From assembly GCA_003151475.1 (NCBI GenBank), contig PLXQ01000024.1, positions 1-34,251 on the forward strand: 34,251 nucleotides of DNA, in the 5' to 3' direction. This document shows positions 1-7,960 of this stretch, in pieces; the stretch's first letter is position 1, and every line of letters starts with the position of its first letter. Below the pieces are notes generated by a model. It had not been told where the DNA came from and searched no databases. It saw only the letters and a program-made list of their open reading frames with translations. Origin of the DNA: Acidimicrobiaceae bacterium. GTDB taxonomy: Bacteria; Actinomycetota; Acidimicrobiia; Acidimicrobiales; UBA8190. Both the position numbers and the translations under genes were made by a program.

Positions 1-403
1 GTTGACAAACCGGACGGTTGTTAGTCAGGCGCAGGGCCCGACAGTCGTCGCTGTCCGGCTCCGCGCAGATGGCGACCAGCCGCTCGAGCCGGGCGCGGGT
101 CTCGGCCAGCGCCTTGCGCTCTTCGTCCAATTCTTCGATCTTGGCCCGCGCCATAAGAAGAACACCCTCGGCCGAGTTGCTCCCGTCCGGTCCCGTCATC
201 GTGGCGATCTCAGCCAATGTGAATCCCAACTGCTTGGCCCGGGCGATGAACTGCAGGCTCCACAGGTCGGTCTCGGAGTACTGGCGGTAGCCCCCGTCGG
301 TCCGCGGGGGTTGGCGCAGCAGTCCGCGCCTCTCGTAGTACCGGATGGTCTCGATGTTGACGTCCGCCTCACGGGCCAGTTGACCGACGGTGCATGTCTC
401 CAC
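1..403 (-). CDS. MerR-family regulator, CueR-like metal sensor (partial)
   Basis: A winged-helix DNA-binding domain (about residues 5-70, with IRYYERRGLL and GGYRQY) is followed by a long dimerisation helix. A C113-x7-C121 loop (CAEPDSDDC) closely resembles the Cu(I)-binding loop of CueR (C112/C120), and Ser77 falls where monovalent-metal sensors carry Ser rather than Cys. I therefore infer a Cu(I)/Ag(I)/Au(I)-type sensor that twists its own promoter. The start is GTG at 403, because an in-frame TAG lies at 409-407 and the nearby ATG (395) is out of frame. The reading frame is open at base 1, so the C-terminus after residue 134 is missing. It lies downstream of the S53 peptidase gene in the same direction, but has its own promoter. 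The target genes, probably a copper exporter or chaperone, are not visible. Confidence 0.88.
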   Translation of the reverse strand, partial: METCTVGQLAREADVNIETIRYYERRGLLRQPPRTDGGYRQYSETDLWSLQFIARAKQLGFTLAEIATMTGPDGSNSAEGVLLMARAKIEELDEERKALAETRARLERLVAICAEPDSDDCRALRLTNNRPVCQ

Positions 404-410
404 TCTCTAG

Positions 411-442
411 AGAGTAGGGGCCGTACCCCGGTACTGGGTCAA
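411..442 (-). promoter_or_regulatory. MerR-type promoter with long spacer and operator dyad
   Basis: On the minus strand a -35 TTGACC (442-437) and -10 TACTCT (416-411) are separated by 20 bp, the long spacer typical of MerR-controlled promoters. The spacer holds an inverted repeat with GTACC/GGTAC arms (423-434). The -10 ends 7 nt before the GTG start, so the transcript is probably leaderless. A second perfect 14-bp palindrome, ACTCTCTAGAGAGT, covers 402-415 and spans the -10 and the start codon. Confidence 0.6.
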
Positions 443-499
443 GCAAGAGGCTCGGAATTGCCTTGCCCACCGTTGTTCAGAACGGCTGGTTTTGCGTTG

Positions 500-1921
500 T
501 CAGCCTGCCGCTTGGGCCAGCTCGGGCACGAAGGTGCCGGCGTCGATGGTGCCCACCCCCGACGCCAGGTCGTAGCCGGGCAGAGCGGGGAAGCCGGTCA
601 CGGACTTGAGCACGTGGCCCTGGGTGAACGACACCGAGTTGTTCCCTTGGGTCACGTCCACGATCCCCGGCGCACCGCTGGACGAGAGCGAGTACAGCGC
701 CGGGTTGATCAGCCCCAGGGGGCGGCCCGCCATCTGATCGGCCAGGGCGACGATGCCCGAGAACAGCGGGGTGGCCTCGCTCGTGCCGCACACGGGATAC
801 CAACCGGCCGGTTGGCCGGCGAAGCTCTGGTAGGCGTTCACGGCGCCGTTGCACGCCGCGCTCATCGAGATATCGGGCACGCCTCTCTGGCTGCCCACGA
901 CCGACTTCACCGCGTCCTGGTAAGAGGGTCGGGAGAAGATGATCGACTGGCCCCCGCCGCCGGCGAGGGGATTGGGGCCGGCGTTGCCGAAGATGAACTT
1001 GTTGGTGGGGACGTCGTCGGTGTCGTTCCAGACGACGTCGGGTCCGGTGTGGTTGCCGTTGCTGTCCAGCTTCAGCTGGGTGCCACCCACTCCTGTCACC
1101 AGCGGATCGCTGTCGGGCCACGACGTCACCGGGAAGGGGTAGTAGGTCCCGTTGGCTCTGACATCGGCGGCCCCACTGTCGCCCGAAGCGGCCAGCACTG
1201 TCACGTCATGTTGGTGGGCGTCGATATACGGAGCCCGTAGCGCGATCAGCGACTGGGCCGACGGGAAAGTCTCCTCCGTGGCACTGAAGCTCTGGCTGAT
1301 CACGTCGCCCAAGTGGTGGTCGATGACATATTCCTCGGCCTGGACGATCTGGGGGAATCCCGTCGTGCCTTCGTTCTCGGAGGTGGGGGTCTCGACCAGC
1401 AAGATGGCGGCCCCCGGGGCCATGGCATGGGCGTATTCGACGTCGAGGTTGGTTTCGCCCGCCCACCCCACCCGTGCGTTGTCGGGCACGTAGGCGGGGA
1501 CGGGACCGGCGGCCTGGATCACATCGAAGGTCGGCGGGGCGGGCAGGCCGTAGGTCTTGTCGAACACACTCAGGTCGTGGCCGATGGTGGGCGAACCGAA
1601 GGAGTCGACGATGATGATGGTCTCGCCCGTGCCGGTGACGCCGGTGGAGAACAGCGCGGGCAGGTTGTACGCCTGCTGGATCTGGCCCGGGCCGTAGCAA
1701 GCCACATGGAGAGCGGCCTCGCAGTGGGCCAGCGTCGGGGGCGTCGCACTGGATGGCCCGGCGTACCTCTCACCGGGATGGAGAAGCACGGCGAAGGGAG
1801 AGATAGCCGCCGGCGTGGCCGAGCCGGCAACACCGACGCCCGTCCCGACGGCGGTGACGCCCGCTCCGGTCGACAGCAACAGCGCGCCGGTAATGGCGGC
1901 TATACACGGTGGAATTCGCAT
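500..1921 (-). CDS. Secreted S53 family serine-carboxyl peptidase (sedolisin/kumamolisin type)
   Basis: This is an endopeptidase of the sedolisin family, most active in acid. Numbering from the GTG at 1927, the catalytic Glu158 and Asp162 lie in GETNLDVEYAHAMAP, the oxyanion Asp250 in AASGDSGAAD and the nucleophile Ser383 in CGTSEATPLF. A calcium-site-like C-terminus (YDLASGVGTIDAG) is present. An N-terminal hydrophobic stretch (about 9-35) fits a signal peptide. Only about 70 residues precede the catalytic domain, so the usual large pro-kumamolisin domain is absent. I prefer the ATG at 1921 over the GTG at 1927 because GAGGAG (1936-1931) is then 9 nt away. It is divergent from the TIG-domain gene at 2153, which may be co-regulated. 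Confidence 0.93.
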   Translation of the reverse strand: MRIPPCIAAITGALLLSTGAGVTAVGTGVGVAGSATPAAISPFAVLLHPGERYAGPSSATPPTLAHCEAALHVACYGPGQIQQAYNLPALFSTGVTGTGETIIIVDSFGSPTIGHDLSVFDKTYGLPAPPTFDVIQAAGPVPAYVPDNARVGWAGETNLDVEYAHAMAPGAAILLVETPTSENEGTTGFPQIVQAEEYVIDHHLGDVISQSFSATEETFPSAQSLIALRAPYIDAHQHDVTVLAASGDSGAADVRANGTYYPFPVTSWPDSDPLVTGVGGTQLKLDSNGNHTGPDVVWNDTDDVPTNKFIFGNAGPNPLAGGGGQSIIFSRPSYQDAVKSVVGSQRGVPDISMSAACNGAVNAYQSFAGQPAGWYPVCGTSEATPLFSGIVALADQMAGRPLGLINPALYSLSSSGAPGIVDVTQGNNSVSFTQGHVLKSVTGFPALPGYDLASGVGTIDAGTFVPELAQAAG

Positions 1922-2152
1922 CGTCACGCTCTCCTCGACCTTCTCCTCGACCCCGTAGCCCCGCTCTCGAGTAGCCCGGACGGCATCTTCTCACGATCAA
2001 GATCCCGGGTACCGGGTCCGGCGGTTCATCGTTCCCGGTAACGCGAATGCGATCTCGACCGTTCATATCGGCAAGGGATGGCAGGGGGCCATGAAGCGCC
2101 GTACGGGCGCTCTCCTTGGGTGCATTACGCCCACAGATTCGGAGGATCGACA

Positions 2153-3028
2153 GTGAGAAGATTCAGTGTGTTGACAGTGGGGACCCTGTTGGCGGTGGGT
2201 TTTGTCGTCACCGCCATGGCGGGCAGCGCCGGTGCGGCGAAGAAGCCACCGCTCACGACGGTGACCTCGATCTCTCCCAGTCACGGGCCGACAAGCGGAG
2301 GAACGGTCGTCTTGATCAAGGGGAGGAACATCGTCGGTGCTACCGCCGTCGATTTCGGCGCGTCGCCGGCCCAGACCTTCACGCCGAAGAGCAACGACTC
2401 GATCATCGCCACCGCACCGGCCGAGCTGGCCGGCACCGTGGACGTGACCGTCACGGCACCCGATGGCACAAGTGCTACCGGTCCTGCTGACCAGTTCACC
2501 TATCAGGCAGGCCCGACCATCCAGAGCGTCACCCCGAGAATCGGTTCCGACACCGGCGGGACCAAAGTGACCATCGCCGGATCGGATTTCCTGAACGCCG
2601 TCTCCGTGAGCTTCGGATCTGTGTCGGTCCCCTTCACGATCCAGTCGAACCTGGCCATCTCGACCGTGTCCCCGGCTGAATCCCCCGGCAAGGTCAACGT
2701 CACGGTGACAGCCACCGACGGGACGAGCCCGACCGATTCGGCCGACGTCTTCACCTTCGCCGTGGAGATTCCGGTGGTGAAGTCCATCGAGCCGCAGAGC
2801 GGTCCGGTCGGCACCCAGGTGACCATCACCGGTTCCCGCTTCGCCAAGAAGGGAACGACGGTGGACTTCGGCAGCACCTCAGCCGGCTTCACCGTGGTCA
2901 ACAGCACGACCATCACAGCCAATGCCCCCGACGGCTCGGGAACGGTGGACATCATCGTCTCCGACGCCAAGGGAACGAGCAGCTCGACCTCGGCTGACCA
3001 GTTCACCTACACCTCTCCCGCCACGTAA
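2153..3028 (+). CDS. Secreted three-TIG/IPT-domain protein
   Basis: The 291-residue product starts with a signal peptide (basic VRR, hydrophobic core, likely cleavage near residue 28, SAGA). Three consecutive IPT/TIG immunoglobulin-like domains follow at about 33-117, 118-203 and 204-287. Each opens with a SISPSHGPTSGGT-like strand and ends in ADQFTY or DVFTF. No enzymatic domain is visible, so it is probably an extracellular or cell-surface binding or structural protein. The GTG at 2153 is chosen because GGAGG (2141-2145) sits 7 nt upstream and the signal peptide begins there; the longer upstream reading adds no plausible sequence. It is divergent from the S53 peptidase, and its TIG repeats resemble those of the broken G1 peptidase gene at 24,852-26,085. 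Confidence 0.88.
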   Translation: MRRFSVLTVGTLLAVGFVVTAMAGSAGAAKKPPLTTVTSISPSHGPTSGGTVVLIKGRNIVGATAVDFGASPAQTFTPKSNDSIIATAPAELAGTVDVTVTAPDGTSATGPADQFTYQAGPTIQSVTPRIGSDTGGTKVTIAGSDFLNAVSVSFGSVSVPFTIQSNLAISTVSPAESPGKVNVTVTATDGTSPTDSADVFTFAVEIPVVKSIEPQSGPVGTQVTITGSRFAKKGTTVDFGSTSAGFTVVNSTTITANAPDGSGTVDIIVSDAKGTSSSTSADQFTYTSPAT

Positions 3029-3055
3029 CGAACAACCGAACCTCGAGCACAGAGC

Positions 3056-3087
3056 CAGGGCCCCGCCTTCTTGGACGCGGGGCCCTG
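3056..3087 (+). terminator. Hairpin terminator after the TIG gene
   Basis: A perfect 11-bp stem (CAGGGCCCCGC with its complement) encloses a 10-nt loop, 27 bp after the stop codon of the TIG gene. There is no T-tract, as is common for high-GC actinobacterial terminators. Confidence 0.65.
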
Positions 3088-3141
3088 TCGCGTGCGTGTG
3101 GCCGACAAGCGGCCGGCCGTGGCCGGTGGCATGGTGGAGAC

Positions 3142-3517
3142 ATGATCACGAGCTCCCACGCCATGGATCTACGCCGATGACGCCGAGAAAGCCCGGGCCT
3201 TCTTCCGCGACGTCCTCGAGTTTCCCTACGTGGACGTCCACGGCGGCTGGCTCATCTTCAAGCAGCCTCCGGCCGAGCTCGGTATCCACCGCGCCGGTGA
3301 TCCGGGCAGTGCGGCTCCGAGCGGGCACCACGAGCTGTACCTGATGTGTGACAACGTCGAGGAGACGGTGGCCGATCTCACGGCCAAAGGTGTCGAGTTC
3401 ACCTCAGCCGTCGAAGATCAGGGCTTCGGACAGCTGGTCCGGCTGCGGGTGCCCGGCGCCGGCGAGATCGGGCTCTACCAGCCCAAGCACACCACCGCCT
3501 ATGGCCTGGAAGGGTGA
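3142..3517 (+). pseudogene. VOC/glyoxalase-fold protein with a 1-base frameshift
   Basis: From ATG 3142 the frame reads MITSSHAM and then stops within a few codons. Dropping one G of the GG at 3165-3166 gives MITSSHAMIYADDAEKARAF and continues to 3517. This yields a 124-residue VOC protein with typical features (FFRDVLEFPYVDVHGGWLIF, HHELYLMCDNVEETVADL, GLYQPKH). Length and motifs match the family well, so either the gene was recently broken or the assembly has an indel. The substrate cannot be told from the sequence. The stop codon overlaps the GTG start of the following metallopeptidase (GTGA), which indicates coupled translation. Confidence 0.82.
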
Positions 3518-4554
3518 CCGTCGTGCCCGCGGGACCCACGACGCGTTACGAGGGGATCAGCCCCAAGGCCTACGAACACCCCGCCGACCGGGCCGCCACC
3601 GCCGCTCTACATTCCATCCCGCTCATGGACCAGCTCATCAAGCGGCTCTGCGATTTCGGCCACGAGAGGCGTCTGCGCCAGGTCCTGCTCGGTAACGCCG
3701 TCCGTATCGGTGACGATCAGCTGCCCGACCTCTGGTCGAGCTACCGGCACTGTGCTGATGTCCTCGATCTCGAGTTCACGCCCGACCTCTATGTCACCCA
3801 GACCCCGCTGGTGAACGCCATGACGGTGGGGGCCCGCAATCCGATGATCATCGTCTACTCGTCCCTGGTCGGTTCCTACGAGTCCACCGAGACCCAGGCG
3901 GTGCTGGCCCACGAGCTGGGCCATGTCCTGTCCGAGCATTACCAGTACACGACGGCGCTCGTCATCATCTCCCAGGTCATCCAAGGCGCCATCCCGCGCT
4001 CGCTGCTGGCCGGGCTGCCCTTGCGCGCCCTCTATCTGGCGCTTCTCGAGTGGTCGCGCATGGCCGAGCTGTCGTGCGACCGGGCCAGTGCGCTCGTCCT
4101 CGGAGATCCGTTGCCCGTGTGCCACATGCTGATGCGGATGGCCGGTGGTGCCCTGCCGGGCATGAACCTCGACGCCTTCATCCGTCAAGCCACCGAGTAC
4201 GAGGAAGAGGACGACCTCTACGCCCGCCACGCCCGCTTCTGGGAGGAGCTCGGGCGGACCCATCCGTTCGCCGTCCGCCGGGTCCGGCAACTGGTGGCAT
4301 GGGTGAGCGAAGGCGACTACGACCGGATCCGCTCCGGCCAGTACGTGCGGCGGGGTCAGGAGCCGCCCGCTTCTGAAGAGTTCGACTCCGCCGTCAGCCA
4401 CTACGGCGACCGGTTCGTGGCCATGGTCGACCGGATGGGCGGCGGAGTCCAGCGCGTGGCCGACCAGATCGGTGACTGGCTCCGGGCCCGCCAAGGCCCG
4501 AACGGTGGACCCGGTGAGCCCGAGGACGGCTGGGGCGACGAAGATGACGACTGA
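3514..4554 (+). CDS. M48-type zinc metallopeptidase
   Basis: The 346-residue protein has a gluzincin HELGH motif (His133, Glu134, His137) inside AVLAHELGHVLSEHY. A downstream AELSCDRA supplies the third zinc ligand, Glu185. This is the arrangement of M48 (Ste24/HtpX-like) peptidases. Hydrophobic segments around residues 147-180 could be membrane-associated, but there is no clear multi-span HtpX topology, so the protein may be soluble or peripheral. The C-terminal about 40 residues are acidic and glycine-rich. The GTG start overlaps the stop of the VOC gene by 4 bases; no better start is seen. The substrate is unknown; quality control of membrane proteins is the family's usual role. Confidence 0.87.
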   Translation: MTVVPAGPTTRYEGISPKAYEHPADRAATAALHSIPLMDQLIKRLCDFGHERRLRQVLLGNAVRIGDDQLPDLWSSYRHCADVLDLEFTPDLYVTQTPLVNAMTVGARNPMIIVYSSLVGSYESTETQAVLAHELGHVLSEHYQYTTALVIISQVIQGAIPRSLLAGLPLRALYLALLEWSRMAELSCDRASALVLGDPLPVCHMLMRMAGGALPGMNLDAFIRQATEYEEEDDLYARHARFWEELGRTHPFAVRRVRQLVAWVSEGDYDRIRSGQYVRRGQEPPASEEFDSAVSHYGDRFVAMVDRMGGGVQRVADQIGDWLRARQGPNGGPGEPEDGWGDEDDD

Positions 4555-4623
4555 CTCACCGAGCGACTGTGGGTTCGCTCAGTAGAGATCCTGTGCTGAC
4601 CGGCGTGTGCGAATCTGTGGCCG

Positions 4624-5298
4624 ATGGTGACGCCTGTGATCGTGCGGCAGCGGGGAGAAGCCGATATCGACGCGTGCGTCGAGATGGCTCTGGCCGTCCA
4701 CGAACGCGACGGATATCCCCTCTATCTCCCCACCGATCTCCACGCCTTCGTGGTCTCAGCCGACGCCCTTGCCGCCTGGGGGGCGGAACGCTCCGGCGAG
4801 ATCCTCGGTCACGTGGCGCTGCACCGGCGCAGCGCTGCCCCCATTCTCGCAGTGGCAGGCAAGGTGCTGCGGCAGCCCCCTTCCCGGCTCGGTGTCGTGG
4901 CCCGGCTCTTCGTGAGCCCCTCGGCCCACCGATCCGGCGCCGGACGCGCGCTCCTCGATGTCGCCTCTCGAGATGCCGCGGCTCGGGGCCTGTGGCCCAT
5001 CCTGGACGTCGCCACCGGGCTCCACGCCGCCATCGCCATGTACGAGAAGTGTGGCTGGAAGCGGATCGGTGAGCTCACCGTCCGATTCGGCGAGGACACA
5101 TCGCTCGACGAGTTCGTCTACCGGGGACCCGTCTCGCTCAAGGTTTCCTCCTGTCCGGTAGGCGTGCCTCCCGAGCTAGGCGCACGGAGGGCGGTGAGCC
5201 GGGCGCAATCCGTGAATATTCCCAAATTTGACGTTGGCGGGCCGTGGCCCGAGACGCACGATGGGATGGCAGACGAAATATTGCCCAAATGTGGATGA
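4624..5298 (+). CDS. GNAT-family N-acetyltransferase
   Basis: A GNAT fold is recognised by IVRQRGEADIDACVEM at the start, motif A VVARLFVSPSAHRSGAGRALL (acetyl-CoA pyrophosphate loop R-S-G-A-G-R) and a motif B region AIAMYEKCGWKRIGEL. The acetyl acceptor is unknown. The recognisable domain ends near YRGPVSL (about residue 172). The remaining 50 residues read through a less GC-rich stretch and do not resemble GNAT sequence, so the true C-terminus may be shorter and a nearby frameshift is possible. No convincing Shine-Dalgarno precedes ATG 4624 or the adjacent GTG 4627. It follows the M48 gene by 69 bp on the same strand. Confidence 0.8.
   Translation: MVTPVIVRQRGEADIDACVEMALAVHERDGYPLYLPTDLHAFVVSADALAAWGAERSGEILGHVALHRRSAAPILAVAGKVLRQPPSRLGVVARLFVSPSAHRSGAGRALLDVASRDAAARGLWPILDVATGLHAAIAMYEKCGWKRIGELTVRFGEDTSLDEFVYRGPVSLKVSSCPVGVPPELGARRAVSRAQSVNIPKFDVGGPWPETHDGMADEILPKCG
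5216..5292. repeat. Pair of AT-rich imperfect direct repeats
   Basis: AATATTCCCAAATTT (about 5217-5231) and AATATTGCCCAAATG (about 5277-5291) are near copies about 61 bp apart in otherwise GC-rich DNA. They lie upstream of the zinc-ribbon gene and could be regulator-binding sites; function is not shown. Confidence 0.3.
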
Positions 5299-5300
5299 AG

Positions 5301-5531
5301 ATGTCCATGGCTGATGCCAGATTGCAGGAACGGCGGTACAAGACCACCGACCCCATGGCGCCGGGGTCCAGACTCTGCCGGGTCTGCTTTCGCGTCGTCG
5401 TCATCGAACCCGGGTTCATCGAGGCGACCATCCAGCATGTCTACGTGCGTTGCCCACACTGCGGGGGCTCGTTCCCGATCCGCCACAGTGATACCGCGTC
5501 GATCCTCGGGGGTGAGTCGCCGACCTCGTAA
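5301..5531 (+). CDS. Small zinc-ribbon protein
   Basis: A protein of about 76 residues with two CxxC knuckles (CRVC and CPHC) about 21 residues apart, the spacing of a zinc ribbon. No enzymatic domain is visible and I do not recognise a named family. Four in-frame ATGs occur between 5289 and 5307; 5301 is taken arbitrarily, as none has a clear ribosome site. It may bind nucleic acid or protein through the ribbon. The stop codon lies inside a 19-bp tandem duplication. Confidence 0.65.
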   Translation: MSMADARLQERRYKTTDPMAPGSRLCRVCFRVVVIEPGFIEATIQHVYVRCPHCGGSFPIRHSDTASILGGESPTS

Positions 5532-5565
5532 CCGGGATCGGAGGGCGTAACCGAGATCGGGGGGC
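5528..5565. repeat. 19-bp tandem duplication
   Basis: GTAACCGGGATCGGAGGGC (5528-5546) is followed directly by a copy with two changes (5547-5565). It includes the stop codon of the zinc-ribbon gene and fills the gap to the convergent oxidoreductase gene. Confidence 0.7.
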
Positions 5566-5569
5566 GCCG

Positions 5570-6634
5570 TCAGCCCCGGTAGGCGGTGATGACGGGTTCG
5601 AGCTCAGCCGGTGTGGCGCCGTGGAGGATGACACCGTCACATCCCATGGCCAATTGGTTCCGAATGGCGGTGACGCATTGCGGGGGCGAGCCGGTGGCGC
5701 TGGCGGTCAACCACTCGTCGGGCAAAAGGGTGGCGATGTGCCCCAATTGGTCGGTGGTGGCATTGGAGTCGATCCCTCCGAGGAAACCGGCCACCACGCT
5801 GTCGGATCGGAATCGCTCGAGGACGGCCGGGTCCCATCCGTTGGTCTGGACCAGGAGGTCGCCGTAGCCCTGGAGGTACGTGGCCAGCCGGCCCACGGAC
5901 TTCATCAGTCGGCGGTCCTCCGGAATGTGGTCGCCGATGGTGGCGAAGCACGACCACACCTTCACCTGATCGGGATCCCGGCCTGCCCGGACGGCTGCTT
6001 CTTTCACCGTGGCGACGCAGCGCCGGGTGGTCTCCTCGGTGAAGAAGGTGTGCAAGATGACCTGATCGAAGCACCGGCCCCCGAGGGCGAGGGAGTTCGG
6101 GCCGAAGGCGACGAGGCCCAGGGGCAGCTCTTCGTTGATGGCGGCCAAATAGAGCACCGGGTACGACTCGTGACCCATGATGACTTCGCCGCGGAACAGC
6201 CGGCGCATGATCCCCACGAAGTCCTCGAGCTGGGCGGTGGTGATCCGCGCCATGCCATAGGTGTCCTGGATCACAGGGATGCCGCGGCCGAGGCCCAGCA
6301 CGAAGCGGCCGCCGGTGAGGCTCTGCATGGTCCTCGCTATGGCGGCGGTGATCATGGGGTGCCGAGTGTTGTGGTTGGTGGCCGCCGTGACGATGGTCAT
6401 CTGTTCGCTCACCGCTCCGGCGGCGCCGGACAACACGGCCGCTTCCTTCTTGTCGAACCGCTCCGAAATGAAGGCGGAGCCGAGTCCGAGCCGTTCGGCC
6501 AAGCGGACCTCGCCTATGAGATCCCGTGACGATTCGGCCTGCCCGGCCAGGGCGTAGAAGCCGAGCTCGGGGAAGGCGGGGCCCGACGACGTTGCCAGTT
6601 CGCCCGGGGGGCTGTCTTGTCGAGGTCCGGACAT
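5570..6634 (-). CDS. F420-dependent LLM-class oxidoreductase (MSMEG_2249-like)
   Basis: A 354-residue luciferase-like TIM-barrel oxidoreductase. Typical features are LGFYALAGQAESSRDLIGEV at the N-terminus, AERLGLGSAFISERFDKKEA, TNHNTRHPM, GGRFVLGLGRGIPV and the C-terminal GCDGVILHGATP. The pattern is closest to the TIGR03857 type of predicted coenzyme F420-dependent enzymes of actinobacteria, which transfer hydride from F420H2; the substrate is unknown. It lies 35 bp downstream of the alpha/beta hydrolase gene and is probably in the same transcript. No strong ribosome site precedes ATG 6634. The assignment to F420 rather than FMN rests on family resemblance only. Confidence 0.85.
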   Translation of the reverse strand: MSGPRQDSPPGELATSSGPAFPELGFYALAGQAESSRDLIGEVRLAERLGLGSAFISERFDKKEAAVLSGAAGAVSEQMTIVTAATNHNTRHPMITAAIARTMQSLTGGRFVLGLGRGIPVIQDTYGMARITTAQLEDFVGIMRRLFRGEVIMGHESYPVLYLAAINEELPLGLVAFGPNSLALGGRCFDQVILHTFFTEETTRRCVATVKEAAVRAGRDPDQVKVWSCFATIGDHIPEDRRLMKSVGRLATYLQGYGDLLVQTNGWDPAVLERFRSDSVVAGFLGGIDSNATTDQLGHIATLLPDEWLTASATGSPPQCVTAIRNQLAMGCDGVILHGATPAELEPVITAYRG

Positions 6635-6669
6635 GGCGAGATAAGAGTAGAGGGCGCTGTGAGTTCGCC

Positions 6670-7605
6670 TCAGGTGGCGAAGACGAACTCCTCGATGAGT
6701 GCCGCCAGCTCGAGGGGCATGTCGCCCTGCAGGCTGTGTCCGGCCTCTTCGAAATGGACGACCCGGGCCGTGGGCAGGCGTCGCCGAAGCTCCTGCTCGT
6801 CTTCATCTCCGAGGACGGAATCGGGTCGCATGCCCCGGGCGAGCAGGAGGGGCACCGTGATTGACGCCAGCGCATCCCACAGACCGCCGAAGAACGAGGC
6901 GACAGCGTCGCCTCCCAACGGCTCGCTCGCCGGGACCGGCGGTCGATGACGGGCCCACCTCCAGACCCAGGTGCCATCTTCCTGCTGCTCGGCGTTGTGC
7001 AGGATGCCCCGTCGAAGAGATGACAGGGAGCGGGTCGGATTGAACTGCATGGTCAGGTCCAGGAGATCATCGAGACTGGCGAAGCTCCGGGGACCGTTCA
7101 CGAAATCGGTGATGTGCTTGGCCCTGTCTCCTGTGATGCCCGGCAGGACGTCGACCAAGACCACCTTGCGGACGAGGTCGGGTGCTTCTTTGGCCAAGGC
7201 GATGGTGGTCAGGCCGCCGAGCGACATTCCCACGACGGCCTGGGCCGAGGGAGCGATCTGACGAACGGCGACGGCCACATCGGCGGCGTTGCCCCGGGCG
7301 TTCAACTGCCCCTCGGGAAGTTCGCCGGGGCCGTCGGAATGACCGTGCCCGGGCAGGTCGATAGCCACCAGCGGACGGTCAAGGGCCATGGCCACGGTGT
7401 CCCAGGTGTGGGCGTTCTGGGCTCCGCCGTGGAGAAATACCAATTCAGGTTCACCGCTCTTCCAGACCAGAGCACTCAGCTTGCGCCCGCCGGACACGTC
7501 CACCGAGATGCGCCGCACGACGGGAGGTTCGTCGAAGGGCAATCCGAATTCCGCGGCGTTCTCGTGGAACAGTCCGAACTCGTCGTACTCGATGCGATCC
7601 GCCAT
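6670..7605 (-). CDS. Alpha/beta hydrolase
   Basis: A 311-residue alpha/beta-hydrolase fold enzyme. The oxyanion region FLHGGAQNAHTWD (about 58-69), the nucleophile elbow GMSLGG with Ser128 and the catalytic His290 in EEAGHSLQGD are visible. The acid is probably Asp262 in GMRPDSV. Likely an esterase, lipase or C-C hydrolase; the substrate cannot be told. A purine-rich GAGGGG lies about 8 nt before ATG 7605. It is followed by the F420-type oxidoreductase on the same strand, so the two may act in one pathway. Confidence 0.87.
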   Translation of the reverse strand: MADRIEYDEFGLFHENAAEFGLPFDEPPVVRRISVDVSGGRKLSALVWKSGEPELVFLHGGAQNAHTWDTVAMALDRPLVAIDLPGHGHSDGPGELPEGQLNARGNAADVAVAVRQIAPSAQAVVGMSLGGLTTIALAKEAPDLVRKVVLVDVLPGITGDRAKHITDFVNGPRSFASLDDLLDLTMQFNPTRSLSSLRRGILHNAEQQEDGTWVWRWARHRPPVPASEPLGGDAVASFFGGLWDALASITVPLLLARGMRPDSVLGDEDEQELRRRLPTARVVHFEEAGHSLQGDMPLELAALIEEFVFAT

Positions 7606-7682
7606 CTCCCACCCCTCTACCCTCTGGCCCTCGAATCCCCCCGCAGAACAGCTCTGCGCGATGGTGTCACGCCAGGCGATAA

Positions 7683-7955
7683 TTAGTTCTCGAGCCGCTC
7701 CCGCAGAGAAATGGTGACGGAGTCACCCGCCTCTTTCCCGATCGCGTTGCGGATGTCCGCCTTGACGGGCAGTTTGTGGGTACCGTCGCCCAGGGCCATG
7801 AAAGAACTCCGAAACGGGTGCCCGTCGACGGTGCCGCGGATCTTGACCAGTCCCCGCGTCCCGAAGAACTCTGCCGAATCAGCCATCAGCACGTATGTCC
7901 AGCCACCTTTGGCCGGACTCTTCTGGAGCATGGCCGTGAACGTCGTCTTGAGCAC
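7683..7955 (-). CDS. DUF1905-domain protein
   Basis: A 90-residue protein starting [10 protein letters not shown], with the DUF1905 core [35 protein letters not shown] and the C-terminal [15 protein letters not shown]. It is a small beta-barrel domain of unknown biochemical role. The longer frame to 8054 overlaps the upstream gene and adds no domain sequence. I take GTG 7955, 5 bases after the stop of the Rv2466c-like gene, which implies coupling. The YdeI-like domain often fused to DUF1905 is absent. Confidence 0.78.
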   Translation of the reverse strand: MLKTTFTAMLQKSPAKGGWTYVLMADSAEFFGTRGLVKIRGTVDGHPFRSSFMALGDGTHKLPVKADIRNAIGKEAGDSVTISLRERLEN

Positions 7956-7960
7956 CGGAC

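Noticed and set aside
992..1004. AACTTGTT as a second KstR site
   Set aside because: It lies inside the peptidase coding sequence and lacks the outer T and A of the consensus.
2..1240. Long plus-strand reading frame of 412 codons
   Set aside because: It is antisense to MerR and the S53 peptidase, both with clear motifs; the translation is low-complexity Gly/Arg/Val-rich.
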